Shown here piece after piece: positions 27,318-36,367 of a stretch of DNA of 64,000 nt. Origin of the DNA: Gryllotalpicola ginsengisoli DSM 22003. GTDB lineage: Bacteria > Actinomycetota > Actinomycetes > Actinomycetales > Microbacteriaceae. Location: assembly GCF_000419445.1 (NCBI RefSeq), contig NZ_AULK01000008.1, forward strand, positions 1 to 64,000. The letters run 5' to 3'. The stretch's first letter is position 1; each line of letters opens with the position of its first letter. Under the pieces are notes generated by a model. The model was not told the DNA's origin and made no database searches. It was given only the letters and a program-made list of their open reading frames with translations. The position numbers and the translations under genes are program-made.

Positions 27318-30012
27318 CGCTCCAGCCGCCGTCGGCGACCTCGACCTGAAGCTTCGCCGGGATCTGCTCCTTCATCGCCTCGACGTGGCTGATCAGGCCG
27401 ATGGTGCGGCCGCCGGCGCGCAGCGAGTCGAGGGTGCCCATCGCGATCTCCAGCGTCTCCGAGTCGAGCGAGCCGAAGCCCTCGTCGATGAACAGAGTGT
27501 CGAGCCGGACGCCGCCGGCGCGCCCCGTGACCACCTCGGCGAGCCCGAGGGCCAGGGCCAGGCTGGCCAGGAACGTCTCGCCGCCGGACAGGGACGGCGT
27601 CGGCCGGGCGAGACCGGTGTGCTGGTCGAGGATCGCGAGCCCGAGCCCCGACTGCGCGCCGCGCGCGGCCCGCTCGTCGGAGTGCTCGAGCAGGTACCGG
27701 CCGCCGGTCATCTGGGCGAGCCGCGCGTTGGCGGCCTGCACGATCTCCTCGAGCTCGGCGGCGAGCACGAAGCTCTCGAGTCGCATCGCGCGCGTGTTCG
27801 GCGGCTGCCCGTGCACCGTCGCGGCGAGGCGGCGCACCACCTCGTAGCGCTCCGCCAGCTCGGCCGAGCGCTCGTGGGCGGCGCGCGCCGCTTCGAGGTA
27901 TCCGGTGGCGGTCTCGAGCCGGGTGGCGAGGGTGGTGCGCGTGTCGCGCGTGCTGTCGCGGGCGACGGATGCCTCGGCGAGCAGCCTGCGCACCTCGGTC
28001 AGCTCCACGGGCTCGTCGGGAAGCTCCTGCAGCTCGGCCTCGGCCAGCGTGGCCTCCACCCCGGCGAGCGCCGCCTCGTGCTCCTGGCGCCGCGTGGCGA
28101 GCCGACGCACGGCGCGCAGGCTCTCGTCGACGGCGCCCGCACGGGCGGAGGCCGCGTCGAAGTCGCCGCGGGCTGCGGCGACCGTCTGCCGCGCTTGATC
28201 CAGGCTCGTGCGGGCGGAGGCCAACTCGGCGGACGCCGCGTCGCTCTCGGCGGTGAGGCGCTCGAGCTCGGCGTCGTGCCCCTCGAACTGCGCGGTGAGC
28301 TTCGTGCGCCGGGCGCGCAGCTCCGCGGCGCGGGCGGCGGCTGCGCGGGCATCCGTGAGCCGCGCCTCGGCCGCCGCCTTCGCCGCGGTCGCGGTCTCGA
28401 GGGTGTGGCCGGCGGCCGCGCCCTGCAGCTCGGCGAGCTTCGCGCGGGCATCGGCCGCCCTCCGGCTGAGGCTCTTCGCCTCGGCCTCCGCCTGCTGCAG
28501 CGCCGCCTCGGCCGCGGCGAGGTCGTCCTCCGTGACCGGTTCGCCGCTCCAGCTCGCCTTCGCCGGGTGCTGCGTCGACCCGCACACCGGGCACGGCTCG
28601 CCCTCGACGAGCGCGGCCGCCAGTTCGGCCGCGTGGCCGTCGAGGCGCCGCTCGCGCAGCTCGTCGAGCGCAGCGGAGGCGGCGGTGCGGGCCTTGCCGC
28701 CCTCGAGCTCGCGCCGCTGTGCCTCCTCCGCGGCGGCGCCGACCGCGACGGCGGCGGTGAGGGCCTCGAGCACCGGGGTGATCGCCCGCAGCGCCTCGAG
28801 CGCCGCGCCTTCGTCGGCGGCCTGCGCGGTCGCCTCGTCGAGCTGCGGCTCGAGGGCGCGCAGCTGCGCCTCCCACTCGACGGCGTGCTCGCGCGCCTGC
28901 CGGATCAGCTCGGCGGTCTTCTCGCGCCGGGCCTCCGCGGCGGCGACGGCGCGCTCCCGCTCGGGCAGCGTGCGCTCGGTCTGCACGGCGCCGGAGAGGG
29001 ATCCGGCGAGCTCGGCCAGGGCCCCGGCCGCCTCGTCGAGGGAGCCCTGCGGCCCGACGTGGGCGGCGGCTGCGGCGAGGGCGTCGAGCACCTCCCGCTC
29101 GAGGTCCGCGCCGGCCTGCGCGAGTTCCTCGCGCCGCGCGAGCGCCGCCGCGCGGCGCTGCTGGCGGCCGTGCACCTCCGCCAGCCGGTCGTGCTCGGCG
29201 CGCGCCGTCTGCCAGGCGCCGTCGGCGCGGGCGGCCTCGGCCTCGGCGGCTGTCAGGCGCTCGCGATGGCCGTCGACGGCCGACGACATCCAGGCGACCG
29301 CGGCGCGGGCATCCGTCGGCAGCGTCTCGGGCTGCTCGAGCAGCGCGCCGAGCTGGCGGGCGAGCGAGTCGACCTCGCCCTGCCCGCGCGTCAGCGCCGC
29401 CTCCAGCTCGCGGCGGCGCTCTTGCAGGGCGGCGTCGTAGTCGTCGAAGCGGCGGGTGCCGAACAGGGTGCGCAGCAGCGACTGCCGGTCTTCGCTGCGG
29501 GCGAGCAGGAACTCCTGGAAGCGGTTCTGCGCCAGCAGGATCACCTGCAGGAACTGCTCCTGCGACAGCTGCACGATCTGCGCGAGCCGCACCCCGACCG
29601 TGCGCAGCTGCGCCTCGAGGCCGACCCAGCCGCCGTCGGGGCCCTGCTGGAACAGCTCGGCCTCGGCCTTCTGCGTCGTGAATCCGTCGCCGCGGGTCTT
29701 CGGGCGCTCGTACTCCGGCGAGCGCCGCACCAGGTAGCGCTGCTCGCCGACCGTGAACTCGAGCTCGACTCGGGTCGGATCCTCCGGGGCGCAGTGGTCG
29801 CTGCGCAGCCGGGTCTGGGCGGCGGCCTGCCCCTCGTAGCGCGGCACGGTTCCGTACAGCGCGAAGCAGATCGCGTCGAGGATGGTCGACTTGCCTGCGC
29901 CGGTCTTGCCGCCGATGAGGAAGATGCCGTCGTCGGCGAAGGCGTCGAAGTCGACGCTCTGGGTGGTCTTGAACGGGCCGAACCCGGTCATCGAGACGCG
30001 GTTGATCCTCAC
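27304..30012 (-). CDS. sbcC: Exonuclease SbcCD, ATPase subunit
   Basis: 902 residues from GTG 30012, overlapping the sbcD stop (GTGA). A Rad50-type SMC protein: Walker A GGKTGAGKST (~35), long coiled coils, zinc hook C474-P-V-C477 at the apex, return coil, then the signature LSGGETFLASLALALGL and Walker B LFIDEGFGSLD near the end. With SbcD it opens hairpins and trims double-strand breaks. Because hairpin cleavage is its known activity, it is functionally relevant to the many palindromes in this window. The 3' end overlaps the beta-mannosidase gene on the other strand. Confidence 0.95.
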   Translation of the reverse strand: MRINRVSMTGFGPFKTTQSVDFDAFADDGIFLIGGKTGAGKSTILDAICFALYGTVPRYEGQAAAQTRLRSDHCAPEDPTRVELEFTVGEQRYLVRRSPEYERPKTRGDGFTTQKAEAELFQQGPDGGWVGLEAQLRTVGVRLAQIVQLSQEQFLQVILLAQNRFQEFLLARSEDRQSLLRTLFGTRRFDDYDAALQERRRELEAALTRGQGEVDSLARQLGALLEQPETLPTDARAAVAWMSSAVDGHRERLTAAEAEAARADGAWQTARAEHDRLAEVHGRQQRRAAALARREELAQAGADLEREVLDALAAAAAHVGPQGSLDEAAGALAELAGSLSGAVQTERTLPERERAVAAAEARREKTAELIRQAREHAVEWEAQLRALEPQLDEATAQAADEGAALEALRAITPVLEALTAAVAVGAAAEEAQRRELEGGKARTAASAALDELRERRLDGHAAELAAALVEGEPCPVCGSTQHPAKASWSGEPVTEDDLAAAEAALQQAEAEAKSLSRRAADARAKLAELQGAAAGHTLETATAAKAAAEARLTDARAAAARAAELRARRTKLTAQFEGHDAELERLTAESDAASAELASARTSLDQARQTVAAARGDFDAASARAGAVDESLRAVRRLATRRQEHEAALAGVEATLAEAELQELPDEPVELTEVRRLLAEASVARDSTRDTRTTLATRLETATGYLEAARAAHERSAELAERYEVVRRLAATVHGQPPNTRAMRLESFVLAAELEEIVQAANARLAQMTGGRYLLEHSDERAARGAQSGLGLAILDQHTGLARPTPSLSGGETFLASLALALGLAEVVTGRAGGVRLDTLFIDEGFGSLDSETLEIAMGTLDSLRAGGRTIGLISHVEAMKEQIPAKLQVEVADGGWSVIRQ

Positions 30013-31175
30013 GCGGTCTGCTCCGCGGCGGCGCGCTCGGCGACGAGCTCGGCGATCAGCTCGGCCTCCGCAGGGCTCGGGCCCTCCCCGTTCCGCACGT
30101 GCGCGAGGAATGCGGCGATCACCTCCGGGTCGGGACGGTCCTTGCCGCCGACGCGCTCGCGGTAGCCGCGCGCGCCGTCCGAGTCGACCACCGCGGGGCG
30201 GTGCTCGAGGCTGGCGCAGTGCGGGAAGCGGGACTGCAGCTTGCGCATCGCGTCGAGGGGGCGGGTGCGGTCGGTGAGGATCGCGGCCACCCAGTCGTCG
30301 CGGTGCGCCTCGAGCGCGGCATCCGTCAGCAGCTCGTCGAGCTCGCCGGTGATCACGGCGAGCGCGCGGGGGACCGGCAGGTCGACCCACTGCACCTCGG
30401 CCGGCCCGTCGGCGCCGAGCTCGACCAGCCAGGCGCCGCGCGGCTTGCCCGCCTCGCTGAACGAGTAGTGCAGCGGCGCGCCCGAGTAGCGCACGTGCTC
30501 CGCGAGCGCCGCGCGGCCGTGGATGTGCCCGAGCGCCGCGTAGTCGACGCCGTCGAAGACGCTGAGCGGCACCACGTCGAGGCCGCCGGCGCTGAGGTCG
30601 CGCTCGGCGTCGCTCGCCTCCGCCTGCCCGCCCGCGGCGAAGCAGTGCGCGAGCACGACGCTGCGGTGAGCGGATGCCGCGGCGGCGGCCCGCACGTTGC
30701 GCATCGCGAACCGCAGCGCATCGGCCTGGCTGCGCAGCGGCTCGTCGGGCCACAAATGCCGGATGAGCGCGGGCTCGAGGAAGGGGATGCCGTAGAAGTC
30801 GACCGGAACCCCGTCGCGGCCCCGCAGGGTGACGGGCTCGGCGTGGTCTTCGGCGCGCGTGACGATGTGCACCCCGCCGAACGCGGCGAACTCGGACTGG
30901 AACCCGAGCCGGGCCGGCGAGTCGTGGTTGCCGCTGGTCACCACGAGCTGCGCGCCGGCCTCACGGATGCCCCGCAGGGCGGCCCCGAGCACCGCGAACG
31001 CCTCCGACGACGGGGTCGCCGAGTCGAACACGTCGCCGGCGACCGCCACCACGTCGACCTCGCGCTCACGCACCTCTCGGGCGAGCGCGTCGAGCACGCC
31101 GGCGAGCGCCGGGAGCGTCGGATGCCCGTGGAAGGTGCGGCCCACGTGCCAGTCGGAGGTGTGCAGGATGCGCAT
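30009..31175 (-). CDS. sbcD: Exonuclease SbcCD, nuclease subunit
   Basis: 388 residues from ATG 31175 (MRILHTSDWHVG). TAGCGT at 31183-31188 lies seven bases upstream, so this ATG, not the GTG nine bases earlier, is the likely leaderless start. An Mre11-type calcineurin-like phosphoesterase with metal sites in TSDWH, AGDVFDSA, TSGNHDS and ALGHIHG, and a C-terminal capping domain. It is translationally coupled to sbcC. Confidence 0.95.
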   Translation of the reverse strand: MRILHTSDWHVGRTFHGHPTLPALAGVLDALAREVREREVDVVAVAGDVFDSATPSSEAFAVLGAALRGIREAGAQLVVTSGNHDSPARLGFQSEFAAFGGVHIVTRAEDHAEPVTLRGRDGVPVDFYGIPFLEPALIRHLWPDEPLRSQADALRFAMRNVRAAAAASAHRSVVLAHCFAAGGQAEASDAERDLSAGGLDVVPLSVFDGVDYAALGHIHGRAALAEHVRYSGAPLHYSFSEAGKPRGAWLVELGADGPAEVQWVDLPVPRALAVITGELDELLTDAALEAHRDDWVAAILTDRTRPLDAMRKLQSRFPHCASLEHRPAVVDSDGARGYRERVGGKDRPDPEVIAAFLAHVRNGEGPSPAEAELIAELVAERAAAEQTA

Positions 31176-31306
31176 GCGAATCACGCTAGCTGCGGGGTGC
31201 GACGCCCGGGTGCGCCGCCGCCGTCGCGAGCGGGCCCGGCGGCACGCATCCGATCACCGCCTCGCCCAGCCTTCGCCCACCCGGCGCCGCGTAGAGTGTG
31301 CTCGAC

Positions 31307-31477
31307 ATGAACGTGTGGGCTGGGATCATCTGGGCGCTCGCCCCGACCGTGCTCGTCGGCCTCGTCTTCTGGTGGGTGATGGCCGCCATCGTGCGCGCCG
31401 ACCGCACGGAGCGCAAGGCATACGCCAAGATCGAGGCAGAGGAGCGGGCCAAGCGCGGCTTGCCCAGCAAGTCCTGA
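31307..31477 (+). CDS. Small membrane protein before cardiolipin synthase
   Basis: 56 residues from ATG 31307. One transmembrane helix (~8-29, Trp/Leu/Val rich with FWW) is followed by a charged Lys/Glu/Arg helix ending GLPSKS. TAGAGT at 31292-31297 is nine bases upstream. The stop is 8 bases before the RBS of the cls gene, so the two are probably co-transcribed. Codon use matches neighbouring genes. I do not know its function; small one-helix proteins beside lipid synthases can be regulators or scaffolds, but that is speculation. Confidence 0.7.
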   Translation: MNVWAGIIWALAPTVLVGLVFWWVMAAIVRADRTERKAYAKIEAEERAKRGLPSKS

Positions 31478-31497
31478 TCGCACGCGGGAGGTAGCCC

Positions 31498-32970
31498 ATC
31501 AACGCAGGGTTCTGGACCTCCGCGGCCATCATCTTCGGCCTGCTGGTCGATTTCGTCTTCCGCGTCATCGCGATCATCGTGGTGCCGCGCAACCGGCGCC
31601 CCACGAGCGCCACCGCGTGGCTGCTGGCGATCAACTTCATCCCGTATCTGGGCCTGATCGTCTTCCTGCTCATCGGCTCGTACAAGCTGCCCAAGAGCCG
31701 GCGCCGCAAGCAGGCGCAGATCAACCAGTTCATCATGGACTCGACCGAGGGCATCGAGCGGGTGCGCCGCGACCACCCCTGGCCGATCTGGCTCGAGCAG
31801 GTCGTGCGCCTCAACCGCAACCTCGGCGCCATGCCGCTGGTCGGCGGCAACTCGGCGACGATGATCACCGAGTACGGCGAGTCGTTCCAGGCGATGATCG
31901 ACGAGATCGACCGGGCGCAGAACTTCGTGCACGTCGAGTTCTACATCCTGACCCTCGACCCGACGACGGAGCCGTTCTTCGACGCCCTCGAGCGCGCGAC
32001 CCGGCGCGGGGTCACCGTGCGCGTGCTGCTCGACCACATCGCGAGCCTGCGCACCCGCGGCTACCGGGCCGCGACGAAGCGGCTCACCGCGATGGGGGCG
32101 CAGTGGCAGCTGATGCTGCCGATCCAGCTCTTCAAGGGCCGCTACCAGCGCCCCGACCTGCGCAACCACCGCAAGCTGCTCGTCGTCGACGGGGCGATCG
32201 GCTTCATGGGCTCGCAGAACGTGATCGACCCGGGCTACGACAAAGCGCGCAACCGGCGCCGCGGCCTGCGCTGGAAGGAGCTCGTGGTGCGGCTCGACGG
32301 CCCCATCGTGGCCGGCCTCAACGCGATCTTCATCACCGACTGGTACGTGGAGACCGACGAGCTGCTGGCCCGCGAGGCGCGGCCGGTCGAGCCGGTGTTC
32401 CAGGTGCCGCCGCGCGAGCAGATCGACTGCCAGCTGGTGCCGAGCGGGCCGGGCTTCGCGGGCGAGAACAACCTGCGCCTGTTCCTCGCGCTGCTGTACT
32501 ACGCGCAGGAGCGCATTTCCATCACGAGCCCGTACTTCGTGCCCGACGAGTCGATCATGTACGCGATCATGACGGCGATCGAGCGCGGCGTGAAGGTGGA
32601 GCTGTTCGTGAGCGAGGTCGCCGACCAGTGGCTCGTCTACCACGCACAGCGCTCGTACTACGAGCAGCTGCTGCGCTCCGGCGTCACCATCTGGCTGTAC
32701 CGGGCGCCGACGATCCTGCACGCCAAGCACTTCACGATCGACGACGACGTCGCCGTGGTGGGCTCGAGCAACATGGACATCCGGTCGTTCCAGCTCAACT
32801 GCGAGATCTCGCTCATGGTGCGCGGCCGCAATTTCGTGGCGGAGTTGCATGAGATCGAGGAGAGCTACCGCGAGCACAGCCGGCAGCTCACCCTCGAGGA
32901 GTGGGAGCTGCAGCCGCTGCGCTCCACCATCGCCGACAACCTGGCCCGGTTGACGAGCGCGCTGCAGTGA
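31498..32970 (+). CDS. cls: Cardiolipin synthase (PLD family), probable AUC start
   Basis: 490 residues if it starts at ATC 31498. The frame is closed by TAG at 31492, and no ATG, GTG or TTG occurs before GTG 31579. Starting there would delete the first transmembrane helix (INAGFWTSAAIIFGLLVDFV). A strong RBS, GGGAGG at 31485-31490, is ideally spaced for ATC 31498. Two N-terminal helices are followed by two PLD domains with HRKLLVVD (GSQN after it) and HAKHFTIDDD (GSSNMD after it). It joins phosphatidylglycerol units into cardiolipin at the membrane. A 56-residue membrane protein precedes it. Confidence 0.92.
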   Translation: MNAGFWTSAAIIFGLLVDFVFRVIAIIVVPRNRRPTSATAWLLAINFIPYLGLIVFLLIGSYKLPKSRRRKQAQINQFIMDSTEGIERVRRDHPWPIWLEQVVRLNRNLGAMPLVGGNSATMITEYGESFQAMIDEIDRAQNFVHVEFYILTLDPTTEPFFDALERATRRGVTVRVLLDHIASLRTRGYRAATKRLTAMGAQWQLMLPIQLFKGRYQRPDLRNHRKLLVVDGAIGFMGSQNVIDPGYDKARNRRRGLRWKELVVRLDGPIVAGLNAIFITDWYVETDELLAREARPVEPVFQVPPREQIDCQLVPSGPGFAGENNLRLFLALLYYAQERISITSPYFVPDESIMYAIMTAIERGVKVELFVSEVADQWLVYHAQRSYYEQLLRSGVTIWLYRAPTILHAKHFTIDDDVAVVGSSNMDIRSFQLNCEISLMVRGRNFVAELHEIEESYREHSRQLTLEEWELQPLRSTIADNLARLTSALQ

Positions 32971-33008
32971 CGGCATGCGGCGGCTCGGACGGCCGCTAGC
33001 GTTGGGGC

Positions 33009-35189
33009 ATGACGGATGATCTCGACAAGCTCGATCCGGCGGCCAGCGGTGAGAGCCCCCTCACCTACCCGCACTCCCCTCGGGGCGAGGTGGTCGAGGT
33101 ATTGCACGGGCGCGAGATCGCCGACCCGTACCGGTGGCTCGAAGACCCCGATTCGGAGCAGACCCGCGACTGGGTGCAGCGGCAGAACGCGTTCACCGAG
33201 AGCGTCTTCGCGGATATTCCGGAACGGGAATACTTCCACGAGTTGATGGGCCGGGTCGTACGGCGCCCCCGCGCGGGCATCCCGGTGAAGCGCGGCGGCA
33301 CGTACTTCGTGACGCGCAACGACGGCAGCCGGAACCAGGACCAGGTCTTCGTCGCCGACACCCTGGCCGAGTTGCGCGCCGGCGGCCGCCTCGTGCTCGA
33401 CCCGAACGCGTGGTCCGCCGACGGCACCACGTCGCTGCGCGGCTTCACCGTCAGCCCCGACGGCCGCTACCTCACCTACAACGTCAGCGAAGGCGGCAGC
33501 GACTGGGTCGACCTGACCACGATCGACCTCGCCACGGGCGAGCAGGTCGAGGCCCCGATCCAGACCAAGTTCGGCTCGGCGCAGTGGCTGCCTGACGGCC
33601 GCTCGTTCCTGTACGAGGCGGTGCCGCACGAGGGGCGCGCGGTCGGCTCCCAGGCCGGCCACGTCACCACCGGCCTGCTGAAACTGCACCGGCTCGGCAC
33701 GCCCGAGGCGGCCGACGAGACCGTCGTCGACATCCGCGACGAGTACCGGCAGGCGTTCGTCTGGGCCGAGGTGAGCTCCGACGGCGGCCTCGCCTACGTC
33801 GCGCTCGGCAGCGGCACCGAGCGCGAGAACCGGCTCTGGCTCTTCCGCATCACCACGGGCACGGATGGCTCGAGCCGGTTCTCCGCTCCGATCCGGGTGT
33901 TCGACACCCCCGACGCCTTCTACCACGTGGTGCGCGCCGACGGCGACCGTGTCGTCGTGCACACCGACCTCGGCGCGGACCTCGGCCGCGTCGTCGCGTT
34001 CGACCTCGGCGAGTTCGAGCGCACGGGCGCGCTCGAGCTCGAGGAGCTCGTGCCCGAGGCATCCGATTCTCTGCAGTCGGTGCACGGCGCCGGCGACGAG
34101 CTGCTCGCCGTGCGCCTCGTGGATGCGCAGCCGCGCATCACCCGGCACGCGCTCGACGGTCGCGAGCTGGGAACGGTCGAGGTGCCCGGCGGCGCGATCG
34201 CCGCGCTGTGGAGCGAACAGGACTCCGACGAGTGGTTCCTCGGGCTGTCGACGCCGACGTCGCCGGGCCGCGCCTTCCGCGCCGAGGTGGGCTCGGGTGC
34301 GCTCGAGCCGCTCGACGATCTCGTGCCGCCCGCGTCGGGCGAGGCGGTCGACTTCCCCGAGGTGGCGGTGGGCCGGGCCCGCGCCGTGAGCGCCGACGGC
34401 ACCCCGGTGCCGTACTTCCTGATCCGGCCCGACACGGCGGTGCCCGCGCCCGCGCCGGTGCTGCTGTGGGGTTACGGCGGCTTCGACATCCCGGTCGAGG
34501 CCGACTACCGGCCGCTGTTCGCCGGGTGGCTCGCCGCCGGCGGCGTGCTCGCGATCGCCAACCTGCGCGGCGGCGGGGAGTTCGGCCGCGCCTGGGCAGA
34601 GGCGGGCAAGCGCGACCACAAGCAGAACGTCTTCGACGACTTCATCGCCGTCGCCGAGCACCTGGTCGAGACGGGCGAGACGACCCGCGAGCAGCTGGCG
34701 GTGCACGGCCGCAGCAACGGCGGGCTGCTGATCGGCGCCGTGCTCACGCAGCGGCCGGAGCTGTTCGCGGCGGCGATCCCGGGCGTCGGAGTGCTCGACA
34801 TCCTGCGCTTCCACAAGTTCACCGCCGGCGCGGCGTGGACGAGCGACTACGGCGACCCCGACGACCCGCACGACTTCGAGGTCGGGTTGGCCTACTCGCC
34901 GCTGCACAACGTGCGGCCGCTCGCCTACCCGCCGACGCTCGTGCTGACCGCCGACCACGACGACCGCGTCGTGCCCGCGCACAGCCACAAGTTCACGGCG
35001 ACGCTGCAGACGGCGCAGCAGGGGCCCGCGCCGGTGGTCACCCGCATCGAGACGCAGGCCGGCCACGGAGCCGGCAAACCGCTCGCCATGGTCGCCGCCG
35101 AGGCCGCCGACGTGCTCGCCTTCGCCGCGCACTTCACCGGCCTGCGGGTGCCGTCGGTGGGGTCGGCGCCCCAGGTCGTCGCGCCGTAG
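33009..35189 (+). CDS. Prolyl oligopeptidase family serine peptidase (S9A)
   Basis: 726 residues from ATG 33009, six bases after TAGCGT (32997-33002), a leaderless start. An N-terminal seven-blade propeller opens with the typical VVEVLHGREIADPYRWLEDPDS; the C-terminal alpha/beta hydrolase has S569 in GRSNGGLL, the acid in TADHDDRVVPAHSHKF and the His in GHGAGKP. No signal peptide, so it is a cytoplasmic enzyme clipping short Pro-containing peptides. The order of motifs fits prolyl oligopeptidase better than oligopeptidase B. A 62-base interrupted palindrome follows its stop. Confidence 0.92.
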   Translation: MTDDLDKLDPAASGESPLTYPHSPRGEVVEVLHGREIADPYRWLEDPDSEQTRDWVQRQNAFTESVFADIPEREYFHELMGRVVRRPRAGIPVKRGGTYFVTRNDGSRNQDQVFVADTLAELRAGGRLVLDPNAWSADGTTSLRGFTVSPDGRYLTYNVSEGGSDWVDLTTIDLATGEQVEAPIQTKFGSAQWLPDGRSFLYEAVPHEGRAVGSQAGHVTTGLLKLHRLGTPEAADETVVDIRDEYRQAFVWAEVSSDGGLAYVALGSGTERENRLWLFRITTGTDGSSRFSAPIRVFDTPDAFYHVVRADGDRVVVHTDLGADLGRVVAFDLGEFERTGALELEELVPEASDSLQSVHGAGDELLAVRLVDAQPRITRHALDGRELGTVEVPGGAIAALWSEQDSDEWFLGLSTPTSPGRAFRAEVGSGALEPLDDLVPPASGEAVDFPEVAVGRARAVSADGTPVPYFLIRPDTAVPAPAPVLLWGYGGFDIPVEADYRPLFAGWLAAGGVLAIANLRGGGEFGRAWAEAGKRDHKQNVFDDFIAVAEHLVETGETTREQLAVHGRSNGGLLIGAVLTQRPELFAAAIPGVGVLDILRFHKFTAGAAWTSDYGDPDDPHDFEVGLAYSPLHNVRPLAYPPTLVLTADHDDRVVPAHSHKFTATLQTAQQGPAPVVTRIETQAGHGAGKPLAMVAAEAADVLAFAAHFTGLRVPSVGSAPQVVAP

Positions 35190-35191
35190 CG

Positions 35192-35253
35192 CCCAAGACG
35201 CACCGTCGGGAGGAACTTCTCGCGAAAAGCTCCTCCCTAGCCTGCGTCTTGGG
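35192..35253. terminator. Long interrupted palindrome between convergent genes
   Basis: Outer arms CCCAAGACGCA and TGCGTCTTGGG, inner arms GGGAGGA and TCCTCCC, separated on each side by equal 5-base unpaired segments, with a 16-base loop. It starts three bases after the oligopeptidase stop and could end transcription there. It has no clear T-run, so it may instead be another dispersed palindromic element. Confidence 0.6.
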
Positions 35254-35280
35254 AGATTCGCGTCGGCGGCCGTTTCACGG

Positions 35281-35356
35281 AGGGCACACGTGACGTCGAA
35301 GGGCAGATCGGATGCGCGCTTCTGCGGTGCCCGTAGGCGCGAAGTGTGCCCTTCGA
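35281..35356. repeat. Overlapping inverted repeats with two alternative pairings
   Basis: AGGGCACAC (35281-35289) pairs with GTGTGCCCT (35344-35352), and TCGAAGGGCA (35296-35305) pairs with TGCCCTTCGA (35347-35356). The right arms overlap, so only one hairpin can form at a time. The segment lies in the 275-base gap between the oligopeptidase and rmlA stops. Confidence 0.55.
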
Positions 35357-35364
35357 GAAGGCGC

Positions 35365-35450
35365 GGTCTCCATTCGCGCTGCGCGCGAGTCGACCGGCGG
35401 AGGCGCTGCGCGCGAGTCGACCGGCGCGGGCGCTGCGCGCGAGTCGACCG
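35365..35450. repeat. P1 palindrome plus two truncated copies
   Basis: Full forward P1 (35365-35400, GGTCTCCATTC to GACCGGCGG, stem GCGC/GCGC), then right-hand fragments at 35404-35426 and 35431-35450 (GCGCTGCGCGCGAGTCGACCG), as in the PH-domain gene. It ends 15 bases before the rmlA stop codon and may act as the 3' end of the rml operon. Confidence 0.85.
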
Positions 35451-35464
35451 CCGCCGCCGCGGCC

Positions 35465-36343
35465 TCAGCGGCGGGCGCGCTCCATGTCGACCAGGCGCTG
35501 CAAGTACATGCCGTAGCCGCTCTTGCGCAGCGGCTGCGCGAGCTCCTCGAGCTGGTCGAGGTCGATCCAGCCGGCGCGCCAGGCGATCTCCTCGATGCAT
35601 CCGATCTTGAAGCCCTGCCGGTCCTCGATGACGCGCACGTACTCGGAGGCCTGCATCATCGACTCGAAGGTGCCGGTGTCGAGCCAGGCGGTGCCGCGGC
35701 GCAGCACCTGCACCTGCAGCTTGCCGGCCTCAAGGTAGCGCTCGTTGACCGTCGAGATCTCGAGCTCGCCGCGCGCGCTCGGGGTGATGGTCTTGGCGAT
35801 CTCGACCACCGAGTTGTCGTAGAAATACAGGCCGGGCACGGCGTAGTTCGACTTCGGGTTCGCCGGCTTCTCCTCGATGGAGATGGCGCGGAAGTCCTCG
35901 TCGAACTCGACCACGCCGTATGCCGTGGGGTTGCTGACCTCGTAGGCGAAGATCAGGCCGCCGTCGATGTCGGTGTTCTGCCGCAGCGACGCGCCGAGGC
36001 CCGTGCCGTGGAAGATGTTGTCGCCGAGCACGAGGGCGACGGACTGGTCGCCGATGAACTCCTCGCCGATGATGAACGCCTGCGCGAGGCCGTCGGGCGA
36101 GGGCTGCACCGCGTACTCGATGTGGATGCCGAGCTGCGAGCCGTCACCGAACAGCGCCCGGAACTGGCTGTTGTACTCGGGCGTGGTGATGATCAGCACC
36201 TCGTTGATGCCCGCCATCATCAGGGTCGACAGCGGGTAGTAGACCATCGGCTTGTCGTAGATGGGCATCAGCTGCTTCGACGTGCCCTTGGTGATCGGCC
36301 ACAGGCGCGTGCCCGAGCCGCCGGCGAGGATGATTCCGCGCAT
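35465..36343 (-). CDS. rmlA: Glucose-1-phosphate thymidylyltransferase
   Basis: 292 residues from ATG 36343. It makes dTDP-glucose, the first step to dTDP-rhamnose. [31 protein letters not shown] carries the G-x-G-T-R-L nucleotide motif and the catalytic Lys; LGDNIFHG and the EEKP segment are standard. It is last in the minus-strand operon rmlB-rmlCD-ugd-rmlA, 24 bases after ugd. Confidence 0.96.
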   Translation of the reverse strand: MRGIILAGGSGTRLWPITKGTSKQLMPIYDKPMVYYPLSTLMMAGINEVLIITTPEYNSQFRALFGDGSQLGIHIEYAVQPSPDGLAQAFIIGEEFIGDQSVALVLGDNIFHGTGLGASLRQNTDIDGGLIFAYEVSNPTAYGVVEFDEDFRAISIEEKPANPKSNYAVPGLYFYDNSVVEIAKTITPSARGELEISTVNERYLEAGKLQVQVLRRGTAWLDTGTFESMMQASEYVRVIEDRQGFKIGCIEEIAWRAGWIDLDQLEELAQPLRKSGYGMYLQRLVDMERARR

Positions 36344-36367
36344 CGATGGTGCTCCTAGGGGTTGGGG

